From NCBI GenBank assembly GCA_903926695.1, contig CAIYKK010000315.1, positions 1 through 8,181 of the forward strand: DNA of 8,181 bases. Direction: 5' to 3'. This document shows, piece by piece, positions 1 to 6,095 of this stretch (position 1 is its first letter; each line of letters starts with the position of its first letter). A program made the position numbers and the translations under genes. This DNA comes from an uncultured Burkholderiales bacterium. Lineage in GTDB: Bacteria; Pseudomonadota; Gammaproteobacteria; Burkholderiales; Burkholderiaceae_C. The notes under the pieces were generated by a model. It was not told the DNA's origin and did no database searches. It saw only the letters and a list, made by a program, of their open reading frames with translations.

Positions 1-458
1 CCGACACCGTGGCGACGCTGGAAGCGGCCACCGTGCTGGCCAAGGACGGCTTTTCCGTCTTCGCCTACACCACCGACGATCTGGTGATGGCCCAGCGCCT
101 GCGCGATGCGGGCTGCGCGGCCATCATGCCGTGGGCCGCGCCGATTGGCACCGGGCGCGGGCCGCTCAACCCGTTCGCGCTGGAAACCATGCGCCGCCGC
201 CTGCCTGACGCGGTGCTGGTCGTCGATGCCGGTCTGGGCCGCCCCTCACACGCCGCGCAGGTGATGGAGCTGGGTTTTGACGCGGTGCTGCTCAACACCG
301 CCGTGGCGCAGGCGGGCGATCCGGTGCGCATGGCGCGGGCGTTTGCCGACGGCGTTGCCGCTGGCCGCGCTGCTTACGAATCGACGCCCATGCCCGAGCG
401 CGCCGCCGCGCAGGCTTCGACGCCGACGGTGGGTGTGCCGTTCTGGCACGCGTCCTGA
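1..458 (+). CDS. thiG: Thiazole synthase ThiG, C-terminal part (5' end outside window)
   Basis: ThiG builds the thiazole phosphate half of thiamine in the cytoplasm from 1-deoxyxylulose 5-phosphate, dehydroglycine and the sulfur carried on ThiS thiocarboxylate. The window enters the gene in frame (first whole codon at base 3, reading DTVATLEAA) and shows about 151 residues to a TGA stop. Family landmarks visible are [26 protein letters not shown], the phosphate-binding [19 protein letters not shown] and [20 protein letters not shown], in the order expected for the second half of the TIM barrel. The lysine that forms the Schiff base with the sugar lies upstream of the window and cannot be checked. 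The internal GTG at base 9 is not a true start because the homology continues to the edge. The tail after [12 protein letters not shown] is normal for the family. thiE follows on the same strand, as in thiamine operons of related bacteria. The identification is secure. Confidence 0.95.
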   Translation, partial: DTVATLEAATVLAKDGFSVFAYTTDDLVMAQRLRDAGCAAIMPWAAPIGTGRGPLNPFALETMRRRLPDAVLVVDAGLGRPSHAAQVMELGFDAVLLNTAVAQAGDPVRMARAFADGVAAGRAAYESTPMPERAAAQASTPTVGVPFWHAS

Positions 459-481
459 GACTGGCCGACGTACCAGTCGGC
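459..481 (+). repeat. Two overlapping, mutually exclusive inverted repeats after thiG
   Basis: Directly after the thiG stop, GACTGG (459-464) can pair with CCAGTC (473-478), or GCCGAC (464-469) can pair with GTCGGC (476-481). The arms overlap, so only one hairpin can form at a time. It may simply be a 3'-end structure of the thiG message, or an operator. No known motif is recognised. Confidence 0.35.
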
Positions 482-494
482 TTGGCGCTTTCAT

Positions 495-520
495 CCGCCA
501 CGACAAGGCGGCTTTTCTTG
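495..520 (+). terminator. Terminator/attenuator-like hairpins between thiG and thiE
   Basis: A CCGCC (495-499) / GGCGG (507-511) stem with a 7-base loop is followed directly by CTTTTCTT (512-519), resembling a short rho-independent terminator. It sits inside a longer possible pairing, GGCGC (484-488) with GCGCC (520-524), which is itself followed by TTTT (525-528). The stems are short, so full termination is doubtful. Partial attenuation, or RNA-stability control lowering thiE relative to thiG, is an inference. Confidence 0.3.
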
Positions 521-561
521 CGCCTTTTCCTGAACAAGATTTTTGAAAGGTTTTGACCGCC

Positions 562-1206
562 ATGACTTCCACGCCTTTCGCACCGCTCACCGGCCCTCTC
601 GGTTTTTACCCCGTGGTTCACGATGCCGCCTGGGTGCAGCGCCTGCTGGATTGGGGCGTGCGCACGGTTCAATTGCGTTTTAAAGCCGCCAGTCACACGC
701 CCGCCGAGATCGAGCGCGAAGTACACGCCGCCGTGGCCGCTGGCAAAAACGTGCCGGGCGCGCAGGTCTTCATCAACGACCACTGGCAACTGGCGCTGCA
801 GGCGGGCGCTTACGGCGTGCATCTGGGCCAGGAAGATTTAGATATCGCCGACATCGACGCGCTGCGCCGCGCCGGTCTGCGCCTGGGCCTGAGCACCCAC
901 ACGCCCGCCGAACTGGCACGGGCCAAGGCGGTGCAGCCGTCGTATCTGGCCATCGGCCCGATTTACCCGACGACGCTCAAGGTGATGTCTTACGCGCCGG
1001 TCGGCTTGGTGCAACTCAAAGAATGGGCCCCGCTGGCCGCGCCCTACCCGGTGGTGGCGATTGGCGGGATTTCGCTGGAACGCCTGCCCGGCGTGCTGGC
1101 CTGCGGCGTCGATGGCGTGGCCGTCGTCAGTGCGGTGACGCTGGCGGTAGAACCGGAGCTGGCGGTGCGACAGGGACTGGCGCTGGCGCTGGCCCAAAAG
1201 CGCTAA
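562..1206 (+). CDS. thiE: Thiamine-phosphate synthase ThiE
   Basis: ThiE joins HMP-pyrophosphate and thiazole phosphate, releasing pyrophosphate to give thiamine phosphate; it is a soluble TIM-barrel enzyme. The 214 residues match the usual length. Visible landmarks are TVQLRFK (the QLR-x-K substrate loop), FINDHWQLALQAGAYGVHLGQEDL (Asn-Asp that bind Mg and pyrophosphate, then the HLGQ strand), LRLGLSTHTPAELARA, YLAIGPIYPTTLKVM (active-site loop) and VVAIGGISLERLPGVLACGVDGVAVVSAV (phosphate-binding end). The loop reads PTTLK where the Bacillus enzyme has PTETK; the lysine is kept, and this form is, to my knowledge, usual in betaproteobacteria. The ATG at 562 was chosen: GAAAGG at 545-550 lies 11 bases upstream, whereas an in-frame TTG at 553 is only 2 bases from it. 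The gene follows thiG and is probably cotranscribed, subject to the hairpins between them. Confidence 0.93.
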   Translation: MTSTPFAPLTGPLGFYPVVHDAAWVQRLLDWGVRTVQLRFKAASHTPAEIEREVHAAVAAGKNVPGAQVFINDHWQLALQAGAYGVHLGQEDLDIADIDALRRAGLRLGLSTHTPAELARAKAVQPSYLAIGPIYPTTLKVMSYAPVGLVQLKEWAPLAAPYPVVAIGGISLERLPGVLACGVDGVAVVSAVTLAVEPELAVRQGLALALAQKR

Positions 1207-1214
1207 ATTCAAAC

Positions 1215-1231
1215 CCAGGCGCGCTGCCTGG
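1215..1231 (+). repeat. Hairpin after thiE
   Basis: A perfect six-base stem, CCAGGC (1215-1220) and GCCTGG (1226-1231), encloses a five-base loop nine bases after the thiE stop. There is no T-run after it (CTGCTATTAGC follows), so it is not a classic rho-independent terminator. It could protect the 3' end of the thiE message or be a weak terminator. Confidence 0.4.
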
Positions 1232-1242
1232 CTGCTATTAGC

Positions 1243-1280
1243 TTGAATACAATCCAGCAAATAATATTCAAAAGATCAGG
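1243..1280 (+). promoter_or_regulatory. A/T-rich dyad and ribosome binding site upstream of the hybrid kinase
   Basis: TTGAATA (1243-1249) and TATTCAA (1265-1271) form a perfect inverted repeat with a 15-base spacer. A further ATTCAA lies at 1207-1212. AATAAT (1260-1265, five of six matches to TATAAT) is a possible -10 box, but its best -35 (TTAGCT, 1238-1243) matches only three of six. TCAGG (1276-1280) is a plausible ribosome binding site seven bases before the ATG at 1288. The promoter and operator assignment is inference from composition and symmetry only. Confidence 0.3.
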
Positions 1281-1287
1281 CAGCAGC

Positions 1288-3684
1288 ATGCGCTCCAGGG
1301 AAACACAGAACCAATTAAAACAGCGAACTTTGGGCTTTGCCCTGCTGGTGATTGTCTTGTTGGCAGTGGGACTTTCAATTCCCCCCAGTTTTACGCCTGA
1401 AATACAAGTGCATACCAGTATGCTGACAGTACATTTACTGCTGGAGCTGTTTGCCATCATCATTGCCATGCTGGTGGTTATCGTTTCATGGAATACATTT
1501 GATCTTCAACAATCGCGTTCGGCCAGCGTTTTAATCTGTGGTTTTTTGATTGTTGTCACCTGTGATATTTTTCACACCCTGACTTACGAGGGCATGCCCG
1601 CCTTGCTCGGGCCAAGCAGCACGCAGCGGGCCATTTTTTTCTGGCTGATGGGCCGAACCTGCGAGGTGCTTTTTATGGCCTTGCTGGTCTTGGACCGGGC
1701 GCCATCGCTGTCGCGCGGATTTTCCCTGGCCGCAGGCCTGTTCATCTCGGCCGTGCTGATCTGGTTCGGCTCCTACCAAATCGACGACTTCCCGGTCACT
1801 TTTATCAAAGGACACGGCGTCACGGCCTTCAAGGCGGACTACGAGTACCTGCTGTGCCTGCTCAATTTGCTCGTGGCCATCCTCTTCTGGCGGCGCGCCC
1901 AAGGTTCTGGTGAAGCGCGCGACTATCTGCTGGCGCTGTCGAGTTTTGTGATGGGCGTCGGCGAACTGATGTTTACCACCTACGTGCAGCCATCTAATTT
2001 TCAGAATATCTATGGCCACGCCTTCAAACTTGTGGCCTATGCACTGCTTTTTCGGGCCACGTTCGTGACCAGTATCCGGGCTCCTTTTGAGCTTATCCGT
2101 GAATCAGAAAACCGGCTGCTCGAAAGCGAGGAGCGCTGGAAGTTTGCGCTGGAAGGCTCGGGTGACGGGGTTTGGGACGTGAATCTTGTCACTGGAGAGG
2201 CTTATCACTCCCGGCGCTATCAGGAAATGCTGGGGTATGCGAAAGGCGAGTTCGTCGGCAACTACAGCGCATGGCTTGACCATATTCACCCGGACGACAG
2301 GCCCGGCGTGATGGCCGCGCTTGAGTCTTGCCTGAATCAAATCGCCCCGCGCTACACGAGCGAATACCGCATGCGCTGCAAAGACCAGCGCTATATGTGG
2401 ATATGGGCACGCGGCATGATCGTCAGCCTGACCGCCGAGGGCAAGCCCTTGCGCATGATTGGCACGCACAAGGACATCACCGAACGCAAGGCGGTGGAAG
2501 CTGAACTCCAGCAGCACCGCATTCATCTGGAAACACTGGTGGAGGAGCGCACCGCCGCGCTGTCGGTGGCCATGGCGCGGGCCGAATCGGCCAACAATGC
2601 CAAGTCGCGCTTTCTGGCCGCAGCCAGCCATGACCTGCGCCAGCCGCTTTCGGCGCTCAGTGTGTACACCAGCCTGCTCAAAAACACAGCGGCAGCGGCT
2701 GACCGCAAGGTGGTGGCGAACATGCAGGTGTGCATCACTGGTTTGAGCGAACTGCTCAACGATTTGCTCGATCTGAGCAAGCTCAACGCGGGCGTGGTCA
2801 CCCCGGTCCTTCATGACTTTGCCGTCGCGGAGCTGTTTGACAGTCTGGCGTCGGTGTATGCGCCTGAAGCCGCGCTCAAGGGACTCAAGCTGCGCTTTAT
2901 GCCCTGCGCCTGGACCGGGCGCACGGATCTGGTGCTGCTGCGCCGCTCCCTGAGCAACCTGATCGAAAATGCCCTGCGCTATACCCAGCGCGGGGGCGTG
3001 CTGGTCGCTTGCCGGCGCTGCAGGGGCAAGACCTGGATCGAGGTCTGGGACAGCGGCATCGGCATTCCCGAGGACAAAACAGCCGATATTTTTGAAGAAT
3101 TCAAGCAGCTTGGCGACGGTGCGCGCAACAACGGCAGCGGGCTGGGGCTGGCCATTGTGGCCAAGATGGCCGCTCTGCTGGGGCTGGGCATCAAGGTTCG
3201 CTCCCGGCTCGGGCGCGGCTCGGTGTTCTCCATTGAGCTGCCGCTGGGGGAATCAGCGCAGGCCATTGCGCCACCCGCACCGGCGCCGCAGGCCACGGCG
3301 CCGCGCATGCTGCGCATCGCGCTGGTGGACGACAACACCATCGTGCGCGAGTCGCTGTGCAGCCTGCTGGAGTGTTTCGGCCACGAGGTGCTGGCCGCCG
3401 CCACGCAGGCCGAGCTGCTGGCCGGACTCGATACGTTTGCGCCCGACGTTCTGGTCTCCGACTACCGGCTGGCCGGGGGCGAAACCGGATTTGATGTGAT
3501 TACCGCCGTGCGCAGTCGGCTGGGCGAGGAGTTTCCGGCGATTCTGATCACCGGCGACACCGACCCGGAACTGCTTCGCAGCATGAACGGGCGCAGTGTC
3601 ATCGTCATGCACAAGCCGCTGAATCTGGAAATTCTGGAAGCTGCGCTTGAAAACCTGGCCTGCCAGACGGCGCAGATGGCGTAA
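1288..3684 (+). CDS. Hybrid sensor histidine kinase (MASE3-PAS-HisKA-HATPase-REC)
   Basis: This membrane kinase probably senses a signal through its multi-helix sensor and PAS domains, autophosphorylates on histidine and passes phosphate to its own receiver. In the 798-residue form: a MASE3-like region with about eight membrane helices (residues 14-265; hallmarks DIFHTLTYEGMPALL and FKLVAYALLFRA); a PAS_3-type fold (277-402, ending IGTHKDITERK); a coiled coil (403-440); HisKA with H448 in AASHDLRQPLSALS; an ATPase domain with N-box NLIENALRY, G1 DSGIGIP, FEEF and GSGLGLAI; a Pro/Ala linker (660-673); and a receiver with acidic pair D681/D682, phosphoacceptor D725 in VSDYRL, T755 and K776 in HKP. 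All catalytic residues are present. ATG 1288 is preferred because TCAGG lies seven bases upstream; an in-frame TTG at 1243 would add 15 residues but has no good site. No partner regulator lies in the window, and the signal is unknown. The first 300 bases are less GC-rich than the rest. Confidence 0.9.
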   Translation: MRSRETQNQLKQRTLGFALLVIVLLAVGLSIPPSFTPEIQVHTSMLTVHLLLELFAIIIAMLVVIVSWNTFDLQQSRSASVLICGFLIVVTCDIFHTLTYEGMPALLGPSSTQRAIFFWLMGRTCEVLFMALLVLDRAPSLSRGFSLAAGLFISAVLIWFGSYQIDDFPVTFIKGHGVTAFKADYEYLLCLLNLLVAILFWRRAQGSGEARDYLLALSSFVMGVGELMFTTYVQPSNFQNIYGHAFKLVAYALLFRATFVTSIRAPFELIRESENRLLESEERWKFALEGSGDGVWDVNLVTGEAYHSRRYQEMLGYAKGEFVGNYSAWLDHIHPDDRPGVMAALESCLNQIAPRYTSEYRMRCKDQRYMWIWARGMIVSLTAEGKPLRMIGTHKDITERKAVEAELQQHRIHLETLVEERTAALSVAMARAESANNAKSRFLAAASHDLRQPLSALSVYTSLLKNTAAAADRKVVANMQVCITGLSELLNDLLDLSKLNAGVVTPVLHDFAVAELFDSLASVYAPEAALKGLKLRFMPCAWTGRTDLVLLRRSLSNLIENALRYTQRGGVLVACRRCRGKTWIEVWDSGIGIPEDKTADIFEEFKQLGDGARNNGSGLGLAIVAKMAALLGLGIKVRSRLGRGSVFSIELPLGESAQAIAPPAPAPQATAPRMLRIALVDDNTIVRESLCSLLECFGHEVLAAATQAELLAGLDTFAPDVLVSDYRLAGGETGFDVITAVRSRLGEEFPAILITGDTDPELLRSMNGRSVIVMHKPLNLEILEAALENLACQTAQMA

Positions 3685-3702
3685 AGGCGTAATGGCGGTC
3701 GC

Positions 3703-4995
3703 TCAAGTCGCCGTGCCGCGCCAGCGCCAGCGCAGCAGACCCAGCGCCACGATCATGTGAAGCGCCGCGAAGGCGACGGACCAGCTGCTCGGCATTAGCA
3801 ACGGTTGCACCACACCGAGTAACAGGTTGCTGTGAAAGCTGGTCAGCAGCAACGGCAGCAGCCCGTAGAGCACGCCCATCAGCACCCAAAAACCCAGCAC
3901 GGGCCGCCGCCCCTTGGGCGAAAACGCCAGAAACAACGCCAGCGCACAGTCGCGCACCATCAGCATCACCACCGACAGCGCATGCAGGCCGGAATACTCG
4001 CCCAGCATGCCCGGTGAGGCCGCTTCTTGCGTCAGCGCGAACACGACGACGGCGGCAAACGGCAGCGCCAGCGCCAGCGTCGTGGGCCAGCGCGGCAACT
4101 GCTGCAGCGCGGCGCGCCACTGGCCGGTTGTCAGGCGCGTGATGACGCGCTGCCACAGCGGGCGCGGCTGGGGTTCGGTCAGCAGGGCGAAATAGGTGGC
4201 CAGCGCGCAAATCGCCAAGCCCGTCATGCCCAGCGTGGCCAAGCGGTTTTCGGGCGCAAACCCGGCCAAATAAACCGTGGCCATCAGCGCCAGCGCGGGC
4301 CAGCCCCACGGCAATTGGCGCACGGCCAGCACTTCGGCCATCGTGCGCCAGGCGGCGATCAGCGCGCAAGCGGCAAACAGCGCCAGCGAGGCCAACGCAA
4401 AGCTGGTGCGCTCAAAGCTGCGATTCCACCAGACGACTTCCGCGCCTTCGAGCAGGCCCAGCAGCGGCCCGACGGCCCACAGTAGCGTGAGCAGCAGCGC
4501 CGTCACGCCGCCGGTGCGCGCCATGCGCCCGCCCACGCGGGCCAGTTGCAAGTTGACCGCGATCAGCATGGACTGCAGCAAAATGCCGCCCAGAATGCCG
4601 CCCACGGTAAAGCGCAGCACCAGCGCGGCGGGTTCGCTGATCAACGCGCTGGGCACGGCCACCAGCAGGCACCACGCGCCGCCGTACCAGCCATAAGCCG
4701 TCGCGCCCGCGAGCTTGCCCCACGTCATCGCCCACGGCTGCATCGCGCTCATGCGCTGCTGGTCCCAGGTGCGCTCGGTGATTTCGTCCATCACGCTGGC
4801 GCCCGCTGCCAGCGTCCCCATGCCCCACACCAGCAGCCCGAACAAAATCGCGCCCGTGTACGCCAGCGCTGAAGCGGGCTGACGCGGGCCGCTGGCCACA
4901 ACCGCCGCAAAGCAGGCCACGATCAGCAAAGGCAGCACGATCAGCCGCGCAGGAGAAAACTGCAGCCACAACTGGCGGCGAAATTCGGGATTCAC
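3703..4995 (-). CDS. ABC-2 type exporter permease, 11-12 membrane helices
   Basis: This 430-residue integral membrane protein is probably the channel subunit of an ABC exporter driven by the ATPase encoded just upstream. About 11-12 hydrophobic segments can be counted (near residues 18-34, 45-66, 97-118, 127-148, 163-181, 198-215, 231-247, 255-272, 304-321, 337-358, 366-386 and 405-421), roughly double a typical six-helix ABC-2 subunit. After helix 2 the polar stretch DEITERTWDQQRMSAMQPW (70-88) looks like the conserved cytoplasmic element of ABC-2 permeases that contacts the ATPase. The start is GTG at 4995; its GTGA overlaps the TGA of the ATPase gene by four bases, which implies translational coupling and a fixed stoichiometry. 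The gene ends 18 bases from the convergent kinase gene, with no terminator seen between them. The substrate cannot be told from sequence. Transporter class is confident; specific function is not. Confidence 0.8.
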   Translation of the reverse strand: MNPEFRRQLWLQFSPARLIVLPLLIVACFAAVVASGPRQPASALAYTGAILFGLLVWGMGTLAAGASVMDEITERTWDQQRMSAMQPWAMTWGKLAGATAYGWYGGAWCLLVAVPSALISEPAALVLRFTVGGILGGILLQSMLIAVNLQLARVGGRMARTGGVTALLLTLLWAVGPLLGLLEGAEVVWWNRSFERTSFALASLALFAACALIAAWRTMAEVLAVRQLPWGWPALALMATVYLAGFAPENRLATLGMTGLAICALATYFALLTEPQPRPLWQRVITRLTTGQWRAALQQLPRWPTTLALALPFAAVVVFALTQEAASPGMLGEYSGLHALSVVMLMVRDCALALFLAFSPKGRRPVLGFWVLMGVLYGLLPLLLTSFHSNLLLGVVQPLLMPSSWSVAFAALHMIVALGLLRWRWRGTAT

Positions 4996-5972
4996 AGGCT
5001 CACCTCTTTGGTTTTGTTGGCATCGCGTCCGGCTTGCAGGGATTTCAAATAAGACTGCTGAAGGTTTTCCGTGACCGGCGCGATCAGGCTCAAGGCGTGG
5101 CCCGCCATCACGCAGGTCGCCACCAGCGCGGCCTGCGCTTGAGCGTCGCCGGTGAAGCCAATCTCGACGCCGTGCGATTCGGCCCGGCTGACACGCACAC
5201 CCGGCTGGCTGGCCAGCCAGAACGCGGCGGCTTGCGCGCCCTGCGCAAACTCCAGCCGCAGCAGGCGCTCGACCGGCGCGCCGCTGGCGCTGACAACATG
5301 CGCGCCGGGGCTGAGTGCGCGGTGCTCCAGCACCCGGCCCCGGTCCAGCGCGAGCATGTGGGTTGAATACTCGTCCAGCTCGGCGAGGATGTGACTGGAC
5401 ACCAGCAGGCTCATGCCCTGCGCCTGCAGCGCTTTAAAAACGTGCGCCAGACTGCTACGCGCTTCCGGGTCCAGCCCGCTGGCCGGTTCGTCCAGCAGCA
5501 GCACCTGCGGCGAATGGATGATCGCCTGCCCGATGGCCAGACGCTGGCGCTGGCCGCGTGACAGCGTGCTGGCCGCTTTGCCCAGCTTGTCGGCCAGGCC
5601 CATGCGCCGCGCCGTGTCCTGCACCGCCTGGGCGACGGCGGCGCTGGCCAGCCCTTGCGAGCGCGCCGCGTATTCCAGCCCCTGCGCCACCGTCAGCTCG
5701 CTGTACAGGCCAAAGCTGTCGGACAAATAGCCCATCAACCGATGCACTTCGCGCGGCGACTCGTACACGTCCAGCCCGGCGACGCGCACCGAGCCGGACA
5801 AGGGCGTTTCCAGCGCGGCGATGCAGCGCAGCAGCGTGGTTTTGCCCGCGCCGTTCGGGCCGACGAGCGCGGTGACGGTGCCGGGCGCCATCGACAGCGT
5901 GACGTTGTCGAGCGCCCGAAAGCCGGGGTAATCAAACGTGAGGCCGGTGACCTCAATGATGGCGGTGCTCAA
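4992..5972 (-). CDS. ABC transporter ATP-binding protein (ABC-2 exporter type)
   Basis: This is the cytoplasmic ATPase powering the adjacent permease. In the 326-residue form: A-loop region FDYPGFRAL; Walker A GPNGAGKTT (38-46); Q-loop region MGYLSDSFGLY (80-90); signature LSRGQ (137-141); Walker B VLLLDEP with catalytic E162; D-loop SGLD (165-168); H-loop H194 in VSSHIL. All ATP-hydrolysis residues are present except that aspartate (D85) sits where the Q-loop glutamine is usual, a form I recall from other ABC-2 exporter ATPases (YLPD-type). About 110 residues after the nucleotide-binding fold form an accessory domain like those of NatA/CcmA-type exporters. The start is TTG at 5972, chosen because AAGGAG (5978-5983) sits five bases upstream and homology begins there. 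The frame stays open 29 codons further upstream, but that stretch is Pro/Ala-rich and unlike the family. The substrate is unknown. Confidence 0.9.
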   Translation of the reverse strand: MSTAIIEVTGLTFDYPGFRALDNVTLSMAPGTVTALVGPNGAGKTTLLRCIAALETPLSGSVRVAGLDVYESPREVHRLMGYLSDSFGLYSELTVAQGLEYAARSQGLASAAVAQAVQDTARRMGLADKLGKAASTLSRGQRQRLAIGQAIIHSPQVLLLDEPASGLDPEARSSLAHVFKALQAQGMSLLVSSHILAELDEYSTHMLALDRGRVLEHRALSPGAHVVSASGAPVERLLRLEFAQGAQAAAFWLASQPGVRVSRAESHGVEIGFTGDAQAQAALVATCVMAGHALSLIAPVTENLQQSYLKSLQAGRDANKTKEVSL

Positions 5973-5977
5973 ACAAT

Positions 5978-5983
5978 CTCCTT
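5978..5983 (-). promoter_or_regulatory. Strong ribosome binding site fixing a TTG start for the ABC ATPase
   Basis: On the minus strand AAGGAG is followed by five bases and then TTG AGC ACC. This near-perfect Shine-Dalgarno site supports a TTG start at 5972 over the longer reading frame that opens at 6059. Confidence 0.75.
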
Positions 5984-6095
5984 GGCGCGGTCGATAGGGC
6001 GCAGTGGTTGGCTTAAAACAGGCGGGCGCCCGCGCAGGCGGCGGGCCGGGTGGCGGCAAAACTTCGAGGGTGGCGATGGGGTCATGGGCGGCGGT
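5984..6095 (-). other. Spacer between the GT51-type gene and the ABC exporter genes
   Basis: No gene is supported here. The spacer contains the GC palindrome GGGCGCCC and, on the minus strand, a weak A/T patch (TTTTAA) that could be part of a promoter, but no convincing -35/-10 pair or terminator is visible. The exporter genes may therefore be read through from the upstream gene or have a weak promoter of their own. Confidence 0.35.

Noticed and set aside
459..561. TPP riboswitch upstream of thiE
   Set aside because: The conserved core pieces of the thi-box (such as CUGAGA and the following helices) are not seen in the right arrangement; CTGAGA at 455-460 occurs by chance at the thiG stop without partner elements, and the spacer is too short and GC-rich in the wrong places.
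2104..2814. 236-codon minus-strand frame opposite the kinase
   Set aside because: The plus strand encodes PAS and HisKA motifs here; the antisense frame has no recognisable domain.
3685..3702. Bidirectional terminator between the kinase and the permease
   Set aside because: The 18-base convergent gap has no stem-loop or T-run that would act as a terminator.
3605..4369. 254-codon minus-strand frame overlapping the permease
   Set aside because: It is a shadow of the permease in another frame, low in hydrophobic segments and rich in Arg/Ala.
4992..5972. Q-loop aspartate as an inactivating mutation of the ATPase
   Set aside because: YLPD/YLSD-type Q-loops occur, to my knowledge, in many ABC-2 exporter ATPases, and Walker A, Walker B, signature and H-loop are intact.
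5973..6059. 29-codon upstream extension of the ABC ATPase
   Set aside because: The extension is Pro/Ala/Arg-rich and unlike ABC ATPase N-termini, and AAGGAG lies inside it, five bases before the TTG at 5972.
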